Below, piece after piece: positions 32,148 through 42,981 of a stretch of DNA of 64,000 nucleotides. Location: NCBI GenBank assembly GCA_033964015.1, contig CM066912.1, forward strand, positions 22,121,073-22,185,072. The letters run 5' to 3'. Origin of the DNA: Scolanthus callimorphus. Taxonomy: Eukaryota; Cnidaria; Anthozoa; Actiniaria; Edwardsiidae. Positions within the stretch are counted from its first letter, which is position 1. Each line of letters starts with the position of its first letter. The position numbers and the translations under genes are program-made. A model generated the notes under the pieces. It had not been told where the DNA came from. It did no database searches and saw only the letters and a list, made by a program, of their open reading frames with translations.

Positions 32148-32222
32148 TGTCCCGAGTGGGAATCGAACCCACGTCCTCTGGATTCATAGGCCAGACGTGC
32201 TAACCACTACACCATCGAGACA
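32148..32222 (-). tRNA. tRNA-like gene or tRNA pseudogene, isotype uncertain
   Basis: The minus-strand 75-mer folds with a seven-pair acceptor stem (GTCTCGA with TCGGGAC, one G-T), a D arm with the A box GGTGTAGTGGTTAGCAC, and a perfect T arm GTGGG-TTCGATT-CCCAC. The anticodon stem TCTGG/CCAGA encloses nine bases (CCTATGAAT) instead of seven, so the anticodon cannot be assigned safely. It lies right after the Gypsy integrase remnant. Either a degenerate tRNA or a tRNA-derived repeat. Confidence 0.55.
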
Positions 32223-32599
32223 TCCACGCGTGAACGCAGATGAATTTAGGGGCAGATAGTTTCGTAGGTAGACTAGATACACTAGTCTACCTAGTCTATT
32301 GACATATAGCTGTTGTTTAGCTAGGGACACTGAACATTGCTTAGCTAAGATGCTTCGACTAATTTTAGGAATAAGGGGATGTCATGGTATCCCTGTGGAC
32401 TTCCATATTTGTAATTACAATTACAACACACGATAGTCTTACTCATAGGAATCGCTAATGCCTGGGTAGGCTCTACAATTTCTTGTAACTCTTTATATAT
32501 ACCATTCACGATGTTGTCAAGACGTCGTAGATATCCAAGGTTTGGCTTTTAAAAATGTCCATTTATGGGCTGGTGATTTGGTGGCAAACATGCTGTGAA

Positions 32600-33190
32600 G
32601 AATAAACAGATCGTTACTTTCACAGTTATTCCAATAATTTCTTTCCAATCGTATTACGTCTTAAAATATCAAATTCAGTGTCAAATTGTAATTGTGATCT
32701 TGACACGGATCGGACTTTTGCAATCGTCATACATGATTGCAATTTGACACCAATAATTGGCTTTTGGCTCTTACCTTTTTTGTTAAACAGGCTTTCCCCC
32801 AGTCTTCCAAATATGTTCGGGTCTTGATTTAAGTCGCTCTTTAAAAAAAATTAAATCCACAGAGTAAACCAGGTTGTTCAAGTTACGGGATATGAAAAAA
32901 TAATAGTATACAGGTCAGAATGAATGACATCAGAATACGCGTATCGCATGACAGCAAAACAATAGCACACCATAAACTAACATTTCTGGTACCACTACCA
33001 AAACATATACATTTTCTTATTTTACTTTTACCTACTTTGAAAAAGAGAACCAAAAGAAAACACAATAACAACGAAAAACTATTATGTGTTCGTTTCCGGG
33101 CATAGATTAGATTTTGTATGACTTCGAAGATACACTGAAGATGCGGTATTATAACATAGACACGATATAACGCGCGCTCTGATTGACTGA
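32600..33190 (+). repeat. Copy 2 of a dispersed repeat (also 12.0-12.5, 34.56-34.96, 35.03-35.60 kb)
   Basis: Shared landmarks are GGGATATGAAA, ACGCGTATCGCATGACAGCA, AATAGCACACCA-AAACTAACATTTCTGG and a late TTTTGTATGACTTCGAA. This copy and those at 12.0 and 34.56 kb are in plus orientation; the copy at 35.03 kb is inverted. It has no long open frame. Copies of this family surround the duplicated 5' end of the toxin-like gene. Confidence 0.75.
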
Positions 33191-33878
33191 TTTTCTATGT
33201 GAAAGAAATGGATATATAGAGATTTCCCATAGAAAGTACGTCACACTCGGAATCAAGCGAAACGGGAGGCTAGTTTGGCTCGCTAGTCACAAAGGCTGTC
33301 AAAAACAACACCCTGGATCTAAAATAAGCTCTGGAAATTGAAAGCAAGTGAAAAGGAACCTGTTTCAGATGGATTTATTTAGTTGGGAAATCCGATGACT
33401 GATAAATAGGTTTATTTTTGCAAAAGTTTGCTCCTTTTCGTACGAGTTTTGAGGGCCCTGTTTTGAGTGCTGTTTTATTCAAGTCCGGAAGAATTTCTAC
33501 TTCTGCGGCCACAAAACTGTCATGTGAAATATTCGTGAAAGCAACAAGTTAGCAGATAAGTAAATCAATTAATCCTAATTAATTTTGTTTGGGATTAATG
33601 TTTTTTAACCCTGAAATCAGCTACTTCAAATTTAGTAGTTTGCAATTTCTCTTTTGGCGAGTAAGGTTTCCTTCGCGCTGCTTTCGATTTTCTTCGTATT
33701 CTTTTCTCTTGCAATGCCATGATTGACATGATTGCCTAATAAAATATGAGAATCAGAAAAGACTCTGTTTCATTATATTTTTCTAAAATAGTCAAGTTTG
33801 ATTTTGTCATTTAATTTGAAAGGGTTTCCTTGTAAAAATTCAGCGTTGAATGCAACGATGTCGATGTTGCTTCCACTG

Positions 33879-34063
33879 TAGCCTGCTTGCAGGCGGTACT
33901 GGGTGTTTTTATCGCGGAAAACCCGGTCCGTTCGATGATCGGGCGCCATCTTGGAATTTTGAGGGCCCCCGGACCGCGCGCCTCAAATTCCAAGATGGCG
34001 CCCGCTCATCGAACGGACTGGGTTTTCCGCGATAAAACACCAGTACCGCCTGCAAGCAGGCTA
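33879..34063. mobile_element. 185-bp foldback MITE with TAGCCTGCTTGCAG ends and 9-bp target duplication
   Basis: The ends TAGCCTGCTTGCAGGCGG (33879) and their inverse (to 34063) continue as arms of about 88 bp. The flanks CTTCCACTG (33870-33878) and CTTACACTG (34064-34072) are a 9-bp target duplication with one mismatch. The ends resemble the 49223 and 55872 elements (TAGACTGCTTGCAGCCCC). A nine-base duplication is typical of Mutator-like transposons. Confidence 0.8.
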
Positions 34064-34317
34064 CTTACACTGTAAGTAAGCTTACACACAAGGCGATGTA
34101 TTATTTTCCACTAGCTTTCGAAAAGTCCACTTACAGTGTTACTATAACGTGTGTATATCCAGTTCTATAATTTCAACCAATAAACAATTGGAAAATTCGC
34201 ATTTTATTCCCGTTTGAGCATGATTTACATTTCTCTTGCAAGTCATGGGGGATTGTTGTTTGCGTGCGTTTTGTTTCCAACTTATTTTGCGAAACTTCGT
34301 TGTCTATGTTATAAAAG

Positions 34318-34463
34318 CAATGGTCCATACTTAGCAGTGCGTATATCCAGTTCTGGACGCACTTGGATAGTTGAGAGAGCACTCAGCTAGCTACCATCGT
34401 GCTCTCTCAACTATCCGCCGCGTGCTTCCAGAACTGGATATACGCACACTAGCATGGACCATT
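34318..34463. repeat. 146-bp foldback
   Basis: Arms AATGGTCCATACTTAGCAGT (34319) with GTATATCCAGTTCTGGA and their inverse (to 34463) surround about eight unpaired bases near 34392. Both arms contain a block (GATAGTTGAGAGAGCAC) that pairs closely. Confidence 0.8.
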
Positions 34464-34469
34464 CCTTAA

Positions 34470-35012
34470 AAGTCACGACTTTTACATGCAATAAATCGAA
34501 TGCACGCTAAATTGAGAATGCGTGTCGCGTCCTGACATTACCGTCTCCAGTGCATTTTCGAAGTCATGCAACATTTAATCTATGCCCGGAACGAACATAT
34601 AATAGCTTTTCGTTGATGTTGCCCTTCTGGCTCCCTCGCGTAAGAACAATACGGATCCACAAAGCGAAATCAGGTTCTTCAACAAATTCGCGGGATATGA
34701 AATATAATAGCATACAGCAGACTGAATGACACCAGAATACGCGTATCGCATGACAGCAAAACAATAGCACACCAGAAACTAACATTTCTGGTACCGAATT
34801 ACGAAAACACATAAATATTTGATTCTGCTTTTACCGTACTTCAATGAAGAGAACTACAAGAACAACACAAGCAACACAAAAAAAATTATTTATTTTTCGT
34901 TCCCGGGCATTTGTATGATTTCGAAGATGCACTGAAGCGGTTATTGTCACGACGCGACACGCATTCTCAATTTAGCGTGCATTCGATTTATCGCATATAA
35001 AAGTCGTGGCTT
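34470..35012. repeat. Composite foldback with about 105-bp arms
   Basis: GTCACGACTTTTACATGCAA and ATCGAATGCACGCTAAATTG at 34471-34530 recur inverted at about 34950-35010. Between them sits copy 3 of the dispersed repeat. An inverted further copy follows at 35030-35600. The paired copies make a large hairpin. Confidence 0.7.
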
Positions 35013-35029
35013 CACCGCAACTTCAGTGC

Positions 35030-35620
35030 ATCTTTGAAGTCATACAAAACCTAATATTACCGGGAACGAAAATGTAAAATGTTTTTGTTGTTCTTGTGTT
35101 TTTCTTTGGTTCTCTTTTTCAAAGCAAGTAAAAGTAAAATAAAAAATTATATGCTTTGGTAGTAGTTCCAGGAATGTTAGTTTCTGGTGTGCTATTGTTC
35201 TGCTGTCATGCGATACGCGTATTCTGATCTCATTCATTACTGACCTGTTTACTATTATTTTTTCATATCCCGTGTACTTGTTGAATAACCTGGTTTAATT
35301 GCTCTGTCGATTCATATTGTTCGTTACGTGAGGGAGCGAGAAGACCAACTTAAATCAAACCCCAACAAATTTGGAAGACTGAACACGGCCTGTTTAACAA
35401 AAAAGGTAAGAGACAAAAGCCAAATCGTTGGCGTCAAACTGCAATCGTGTATGACGAATACGAGGCTCTCTGTCCACAAAAAGAGACACTCCGATCCATG
35501 TCAAGAATGACCATTGAAATTTGACACTGAATTTGACATTCTAAGACGTAATCCATTTGGAAATGGAGTAACGATTGGAAAAAACATTATTAGAACAAAA
35601 TAGCTAACATAACTTGCGTC
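35030..35620 (-). repeat. Copy 4 (inverted) of the dispersed repeat, adjoining the toxin-like gene promoter
   Basis: The landmarks of the 32.6-kb copy occur in reverse order on the minus strand. From about 35500 the sequence becomes the region upstream of the toxin-like gene, which is duplicated, inverted, at 11-12.5 kb. Confidence 0.7.
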
Positions 35621-36227
35621 TTATTGTTTTTGATATCTGATCTAAAAAAATCATTTCTTATAACACCAGACATCGAAAATGAATCCTGAATTTTGTACAA
35701 ATCCATACAATTTGAATAGGTTGGCAGCACCATGAAATTATCATCAACAGCCAACACTATTCCTTCACAACTTTGTAAAATAATGTCTCAGGATTCCTTT
35801 CATTTCTTGTCAGTGTTATCGCCAATTCTTTACTCTATCAAGACCATTAAAAAAATGCCACAAACAAGGAAATTGGTTTTTAATACTCTATCTGAAATTG
35901 TTTCCATTTTGTGTCCAAATTACTCGATTTCTTGGGGATTTCCTCTTCGTAACTTGCGGTTATCTATGCGAGATTCCGCAGGCAAAACCTCTTTCTGTGA
36001 AGTGACAATGTATATAAATCCGATAAATCCAAATGCACGCTCAACTGACAACTGCAGCATTTCACCTTTTTTTCCATGCTGGCGACTGATGTTGTGATAA
36101 TGTGCTCGCCTTTCTTTTTCATTTAATTATTCGCGTACTGATAGCCATTTTGAAGGGGTAGACCCGGTCAAAATTTCCGCATTTGCATTACTAACATAAT
36201 TTTCTTTCCTTTTCAGGTTGTTAAACC

Positions 36228-36276
36228 ATGAGATTCATTGTTCCCCTTTTGGCACTATTAGCATTGATGTCAAATG
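36228..36276 (+). CDS. Toxin-like gene exon 1: signal peptide
   Basis: ATG 36228 follows an acceptor TTTTCAG (36210-36216) and GTTGTTAAACC. The exon encodes MRFIVPLLALLALMSN plus one base, a basic residue followed by a hydrophobic core, as in secretion signals. The donor is GTAAGT. A near copy lies inverted at 10940-10988. The first intron is 632 bp and contains a foldback at 36405-36612. Confidence 0.75.
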
Positions 36277-36404
36277 GTAAGTACAGAATATTTTGACTCA
36301 AAAAAACCAAAAACGCAAAAACTGTGCCTTTATAGATATAACTAACTAATACCATGATCGCCTCGGTTGCTTTTGTTCTCCGAGAGACATTTTACTAGCT
36401 AAAT

Positions 36405-36612
36405 TCCCTCATTATAAATGCAAGGGAAATTTAGTAGACAAATTAATCCTTTGTCTTTTACTAATTTCCCTCTCGTGACGTCATCAGGGGGAAATTTAGT
36501 AAAAGACAAAGGATTCTTTGATCTACTAAATTTCCCACATTACTATGCAAGGGAAATTTAGTAGACAAAAGAACCCTTTGTCTTTTACTAAATTTCCCTT
36601 GCATTTATAATG
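36405..36612. repeat. Foldback in intron 1 of the toxin-like gene
   Basis: AAGGGAAATTTAGTAGACAA and CAAAGGATT(C/A) blocks occur repeatedly and inverted at 36420-36480, 36487-36530 and 36548-36612, so alternative hairpins can form around TGACGTCA (36476-36483). It is a complex MITE with at least two nested inverted repeats. Confidence 0.75.
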
Positions 36613-36908
36613 AAACTTATTGAACAGGCAACATGGCTGACAGGCAGGATTGGCGGCCGCCGTGATGACGTGATGAGTACACTCGTCGTGCGATGAATTT
36701 ATCTATCGACACAAATTTTGCCTTGAGGTCTTGAGAAATTGTTTGATATGCGATTGCGAGGTAGTAACATTGTATTTTTCAGTTTACATTTAACTTTTTT
36801 TACCGGAGAGTTGCTGAAAATGTACAATAAATGTCCAAACCATATAAGTAAACGAAAGAGCTGGATACATTGCGTCTCGTTGAATGATACATTGTACTTA
36901 AATTTCAG

Positions 36909-37000
36909 TGCGTGCCTACCGGACGAAAGATCTTTCTATAGACGAAGTCTACAGTATGGTGATGTCGAATGCCACCCAAGATGAAGAGGATCTCGATCAG
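36909..37000 (+). CDS. Toxin-like gene exon 2
   Basis: The acceptor AAATTTCAG ends at 36908 and the donor CAG-GTAGAT begins at 37001. The exon is 92 bp; its first two bases complete the codon begun in exon 1. It encodes RAYRTKDLSIDEVYSMVMSN then ATQDEEDLDQ, an acidic stretch likely to be part of a pro-region. The frame has no break. Confidence 0.6.
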
Positions 37001-37139
37001 GTAGATCTAACATTCTGTGTTGAAAAGGATTCAGTATTTAAAAAGAAAACACAAATTGGGCTGTTTTTTGGTAGTACCACTCTTTCAACCTCATGTTTAT
37101 CCTTATACTTGTCACTCGTTCGCCCATATATCTGCGCTC

Positions 37140-37420
37140 ACGTTCATTGCCATTTTCTTCACCCTTATTATAATATTCAACCACATCCGCATCCACATCC
37201 TCGACCACCATTCCACCACCCTAATCCTTATCCTTAGTTCTCATCCTAATTTCGCACTCTCAACACAAACTTATCATCATTCTACCTTTTTACCCTCATC
37301 CTTTCTCCTCATTCTCATCCTGATAAAAATTCTTAGCCCGATCCACCTCACCACCTTCATCCTTATTTTCATTTCTTATAATAATACGCATCATCAACCA
37401 CCTTGTGTTTGAGGGCCATA
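37140..37420. repeat. Degenerate CATCCT/CATCCACAT simple repeat, intron 2
   Basis: Plus-strand C- and T-rich words (CACATCC, CATCCT, TTATCCT, CTCATCC) dominate. The same kind of tract recurs at 38800-38965, 39600-39700 and 40380-41030. Open frames in it are composition artefacts. Confidence 0.6.
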
Positions 37421-37919
37421 TGTATATTATCACTTGATATTTCAATGCCACCCTCGGTAAATAAAGTTTATTCATCCATTCATTCATTCATCCTTGTCCA
37501 TCTTTCCGACCTCATCATTGTCCTTATTCTTATCCTTACAAGAGAACAGCCCGTCACTTTGTGACGCTAGAAGACTCACCTGAGTTCCCCCTTCCATAAA
37601 CTGCTGATTGACACTACTAATTACCTCCCTTCGAGAAAGACCCCCTGCCGCATGCCGAAATAAATGAAGTGAGCCCCATAGCTTTTTTTGCGTGTTTTGC
37701 ACTGGTCTCCCTTATTTTGGTGGAGAAAATGACGAACGTTTGTCGTGTGAGTCAGTACGGCTCTCAAATCTGTCTAAGTCCGAAGAACCCGCTAAAATTG
37801 AAACGCAAGCCTAATTACAAAAAAAACATTTGACTTCGGAATTGTTTGTATACTTATTATATCTCAGTAGGGGAAGATAATAAACAGGTAGAGTAAATTG
37901 TTCTAAGAAATTTTTAGTT

Positions 37920-38700
37920 TATCATAGGTTTTTAGAGAATTTCATTCATGGCTTAGCGTGCGCTCTCTGTAAGCAGTGGCAGTGGTGTAAGTTTGTTCAA
38001 ACTTGAATGAAAAATTTTCTCAGCTCAAATCTTTCGAATTAAAATTATCCCTGTACATAATAGTAAGTAATCTGTAATAGAACCATTTAGTTTTGAATGT
38101 CTATGGTGCTTTCGACTGAGGAAAATAAGTTATTTTTAGTTTTGTGGGAGATTTCAACATGGCCGCGATGGCGGCTTTTTCCCTTGCTGAAAAAAATCGC
38201 TTGAATTAGAACTTAGCCAAAGGTGAATCTTTTCCAACAAAAACACGCCCACTTGATAGATTCCTTCTTCTATTCGGGTGCGTGTCCTTAGTTTTGCGAT
38301 ACAGCGTAAGGATTTACACTTTGATATTATTCATGGCTTTTCTTTGTGTAAATTTGTCACTCATTTCGCCTTAGCGCGCGAACAGGAAAGCAAGGCACTG
38401 GTGTACGTTTGTTCAAGCTTAATGAAATTTTTTCTCAACCTAAAACTTTCGAATAACATTATCCCTCCACATTCCTGACAGTAATCTGTGACAGAACTAT
38501 TTAGGTCTGAATGACTATGGTGCTTTCGGCTGTGCGAACTGAGTCCTTTTAGTTCCTGAGGGAGATTTCACAATGGCGGCGATGGCAGCTTTGTCCCTCG
38601 CTTAAGGAGTCGCTTGAATTAGAACTTAGCCCAGGTGAATCTTTTCCAACCAAAACACGCTCACTGTCGAGATTTCCACCTTCTCTGCAGGTTTGTGAAC
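37920..38700. repeat. About 400-bp direct duplication, two diverged copies
   Basis: Copy 1 at about 37950-38285 and copy 2 at about 38330-38700 share ATGGTGCTTTCG, GGGAGATTTCA, ATGGC(G/C)GC(G/A)ATGGC, CGCTTGAATTAGAACTTAGC and GGTGAATCTTTTCCAAC. They lie in intron 2 of the toxin-like gene. ATGGCGGC-like starts are part of the repeat, not of a gene. Confidence 0.75.
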
Positions 38701-39039
38701 TTCTTTTGGCGACACAGCTTCAGGCCTTAGCGGAGTGAGTGCGAACGATTTAGCCAATCAGAAACGTTTGCGCAGACACCCGATTATAATAGTATAGATA
38801 CACATCATCAACCACATCCTCGTTCACCTTTTCATCCTCATCCTTATTCTCATGTCTTATCTTAATGCTCATCCTGGTCCAGCTTTTTCCCCTCATCCTT
38901 GTCCTCATTCCCATCCTGATTCCTCATTGTCCTCATTCCCATCTTCATCTTCATCTTCATCTTCGTTCCCAACTCGGCGTTGCACGAGGGTGCGTCAAGT
39001 CCGGACCGCCAGCTCAACCACCGTTTTCGCAATAAGGAC

Positions 39040-39730
39040 AGCGTTCCACTGATTTTGCGTTACTTTATTGCTGAGCCAATATTACAAATACAAGCGGTGA
39101 AATCTAAAAGAAATTAATGCTAAATCAGCTAAATTCTAAGCAACTAATTACAAGTTATTTACAAGTGGAAATCTCACAGAGAGTGAAAATACAACAGTAA
39201 CTTACGTTTGTTGCTCTCTCCAAGGGTTTAGAAAAGAAAACTCCAGAAACTCCAATAACTCCTTCTAACTCCTCTGAACTCCAAACTCCGCGTATTAACT
39301 TGTCGTGTAAAAACTAACTCCAAACTCCAATAACTGTAACTCCAACTGAAAGGGTGTGACTAAAACTACTAAAAAACAAAGGTTCTTTAACTAAATTCCT
39401 AAGCGTAGCTAGCAAAGGGGAAATTGCGTGCATATATGTGTTTGCGGATACCCAATGAAAACATCTAATGTAATCTATCAATCTAAGAAACATATTCTTG
39501 CTGATAACAACAAAGACCTTTTAAACTAGGTCTAATAATAATAATCAAGTCCTTGATCAGTTCATTTCTTAACTAATTATTGCTAAACGATAAACTTGAC
39601 ATTATTCTCATTCTAATCCGAATACGCATTATCAACCACATCCTCGTCCACCTTCCACCTTCATCCTTATCCTCATTGTAATAAGCAACCTCACAACCAC
39701 ATCGCCATCACCAACGAACTGAAGGATATG
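39040..39730. other. Intron 2 sequence without recognised feature
   Basis: A/C-rich DNA with several AACTCC-type words (39240-39350). No gene seen. Confidence 0.35.
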
Positions 39731-39739
39731 CGTTTGAAA

Positions 39740-40345
39740 TTAGTCATATTGTTCTCTCAAAGTGTGACATATGTGATCTTCTGTGTTGCTGGTTAAGTAT
39801 GTGCGTTTGCCTTTGGTTATAACGTGCCAGTGTGTCACTATTTTAAGTTTGTACCGTATATATGATACCCCAGTTGAATATGGCTTTGCCGAATATCCTA
39901 ACTATTTCTGATCTAGACCTCTGTCATATGTTTGCACTTGTATCTTTTTTTTACTTTGTGTCATATATGTGCCTGACTGAGTCATATGTTGATGTTGACA
40001 TATGACATACCTTAGACCAGTTTGTATCATATGTTCGGCCGCGGTAATGTGCTCTATCATATATGAGATACATGACATACCAAAACTGAAACATATGAAT
40101 TGCTGCAAATCTGTCATATGATTTATTTCCTGTGATATGTAAACACATGCTAGCGCTTGTTCTGTCTTATATAAATGTTTGTTGTCATATACCTGTCATA
40201 TGTTCTCTTGGATTGTCATATATTCCCCAATTCTACCAGCCTGTTCCTCGAAAATCCTTCCAAACTCGATCTTTTTGAAAACGTACGTTTTTGTCATATG
40301 TTTGTAATATATTTTTCACATATTTCTCATAGGTTTGTCGTATGT
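39740..40345. repeat. CATATG-rich degenerate tract
   Basis: CATATG or CATAT(A/G)TG occurs about 15 times within 600 bp, many as TGTCATATGTT. The spacing is irregular, so this is not a simple tandem array. It lies in intron 2 between two CATCCT-type tracts. Confidence 0.6.
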
Positions 40346-40379
40346 TTATTTTCCAGTAGCTAGTGTATCGTCCAAATTT

Positions 40380-41030
40380 TTGTCAACTTTTCTACCCCTA
40401 ATTCTTATCCTTTTTCTCTTTCTTTACGCATCCCCAGCCTCATCCTCATCCTAATATTAAGTCGCCCTAAGTCCTCATTTCTAATCATAATACGAGTCCT
40501 CAACCTCGTTTATATTTCACCCTCATCCATATCATCGCTGTCATCCTAATACGCATCATCAACGACATCCTTGCCCACCTTTTCGTTCTCATCTGCATCC
40601 TCAACCATATATCCTCATCCACTTTTACCTTCGTCCTCATCCTGGTACGCGTCGTCCTCGACCGCATCTTATCATCAACCATCGTTACCCTTATCATGAT
40701 CCAAACTCTTAATGATCGCTTTTTGCCCCTAATTCTTAACTTCATTCTCATCCTTATACGCGCATCCTAAGCCTCATCCTCATCAACATAATTATACCTT
40801 GTCAAACTCACCCTTGTCCTGATTCTTATCATAATACGTATCCTTGTCTACCTTATCACCCTCATCCATATCCTCATCCTTGCACATCCTCGAGCTCAAC
40901 TCTATCCTCATCCACCTTACCTCATCCTTAATATTCTCATTCATCGCGCCCTCAATCACATCCACATCAGGCTTTCTACATCCATCCTTGTCCTCTTTCT
41001 ACGTATCCATCTACATGTACACCCTCGTCT
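40380..41030. repeat. Degenerate CATCCT-type tract, second block in intron 2
   Basis: CTCATCC, ATCCTCATCC, TTATCCT and TCATCAACC words fill this stretch. It is followed by a T-run (41035-41049). The tract is non-coding. Confidence 0.6.
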
Positions 41031-41445
41031 TTAGTTTTTTTTTTTTTTTACTTTGTGCGCACGATCAAACGAGGGTACTTCCTCTAAATACAAAGTATGC
41101 TTGCCAAGTGCAATAAAATTTCTGCGATCAAGATATGGGGAAAGGTTAAAATGCTCCTTTGGCAAGATTGTTGTTATTTCGTGTGTTTTTAAGGTAGGTT
41201 CATGTATTATATACAATGTTTAAGCTTTAGAAGAGTGGAACACATATATTATATTTTATTAACTATTATTAGTATAAGCCAACTAATGGTCTATTACAAA
41301 TCCTGCATTCTGATTGGCTGAGGTACTCATGGTCTATTAGTGATAGACCGTACCTGGCAAAGCCACCACCTTTCTTTGCAAGAAAACTTGATTTTTTCAA
41401 CATAAAATAATGGAATTCATGCTAAAACCGACCAACTAGTTGGTT

Positions 41446-41567
41446 TATACTAAAACAATTAGACCTCTCGTCCTCATGTGCTATGATATCAATAGACCAT
41501 TCGGCCTTCGGCCTATGGTCTATTCATCAAAGCACATTCGGCCTCGAGGTCTAATTGTTAAATAACT
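41446..41567. repeat. Small palindromic MITE (TATACTAAAACAATT family)
   Basis: The ends TATACTAAAACAATTAGACC and GGTCTAATTGTTAAATA pair as inverted repeats. Inside, TGAATAGACCATAGGCC-like sequences pair as well. Family members with the same ends lie at 28024-28111 and 47848-48232. Confidence 0.65.
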
Positions 41568-42133
41568 ACTTAAAATGAAATCAATAGTTATTTCTGAAAG
41601 ACTGATTTTCTCGCTTAACTATGTACTATGTCCTAGTCCTTCAGAACTCAATGGAGCCACCCAGTTTTGTATCAAAATGAATGACACTTAGGTGGATTTT
41701 TGTATGTTCGATATTTAATGTTTTATTGCTTTTTGACTGAAAGAAAAATCTTCATAATATTGGAACAAAGAAAAATTATTAGTTATCCAAGTTGATATAA
41801 AACTGGGTTGGTTCTATTGAATTCTAGAACTTGGTCAAACGGGAAACTCAGTTTCCGACAAATCATTATTGATTTTATTAATAGTATTTAATAATATATG
41901 AACATATCATATATGTGTTCTACTCTTAAAAGATTTAAAATGATATGTAATACATGCACCTATCTTAAAAGCAGACGAAATTACACCTATTTTGGTCTTT
42001 GTGCATCTTAGACGTCTCACTCAAATCGTTAGAATTTGGTTTGGCCGAGATAATGTTTAAATATTTGAAAACAAATATTGTGATTGTTCACACATTTGAA
42101 GAGCTGTATTTAGTGATTATCAATATTTTACAG

Positions 42134-42221
42134 GAACCATCTTCTGTACAGCCCAAGGAAATAGTCCCAATAGAAACAGTTCCAGTACAAACAGATGCGG
42201 AAATACAAACGGAGCTCACTG
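42134..42221 (+). CDS. Toxin-like gene exon 3
   Basis: The acceptor ATTTTACAG ends at 42133 and the donor GGTAATG begins at 42222. The exon is 88 bp and encodes EPSSVQPKEIVPIETVPVQT then DAEIQTELT plus one base. It has Pro/Glu/Val/Gln character, like a linker or pro-region. It follows exon 2 in phase 0 and leaves phase 1, which exon 4 completes. It carries no known motif, so it is supported mainly by splice sites, phase and coding-like composition. Confidence 0.55.
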
Positions 42222-42981
42222 GTAATGCAAACATTTACTTCCAAGCTAAAGTCTTCTCGAGGCTTACATATTTGCTATTTTTGAAGGAAACAAACCTGAA
42301 TTTTGCAGCTATTGTTTTCTCCATTTTTTTTTTAAATAAAATAATAACGGTGTACAGCCTAAAATTACTTTCAAACCTGTAGGGGTTAGCAAAAGGGAGT
42401 GGTCTATATCACCTGTTCCCCTAAGAGACATGACATGGGGTTTGATCAACGAAATGTTTAGACTGCTAGCAGCCCGTACTTTGGCGTGTCCCCAAGAGAA
42501 GTGCGAAGATCACCGACGAACACAATATTGATTAATGGTATTATAATAGTTATCAGAAAATGGAATCGAGTTTTCAATTCTGCACATCCGTATTAGTAAG
42601 GCTGCAAAGTTTAAAAACAATTACTTGAAAACTGGCTGAGATATGAATTTTCAGAACTTCGAATTTTGGCTTCATTTACAAAGAAATGCATTGGCAAATA
42701 CGTCAGGTCGAGGCGGGGCCACATCGTTCCGATGTATTTCCCATACATTTCTTGTAAAAAAATACGGCAGAATATAAAGTTTTGAAAATTTATATCTACT
42801 ATTTACTGTTTGGAGAAAACTCTCAAAATGGCGGCTCGTTTGGTGCGCGATACTGCGTTTTGAACCTTTTAAGGTTATTCCCCTGTTTTGCACGGCGCAC
42901 GCTGTTCTGCGCATGGACGCGCGATCAATTCGTTCGAAAATGACGCAATCGAGCGCGCGCGCGCAAGCTAAATATCCCCAT

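Noticed and set aside
32148..32222. Functional tRNA with a named anticodon
   Set aside because: The anticodon loop is nine bases long, so no anticodon can be assigned.
35732..36097. 121-codon frame upstream of the signal-peptide exon
   Set aside because: The corresponding frame in the inverted copy is not conserved as protein; it is promoter/upstream-intron DNA.
37017..37412. 131-codon frame rich in Ile/Leu/His/Pro
   Set aside because: Composition artefact of the CATCCT-type repeat in intron 2.
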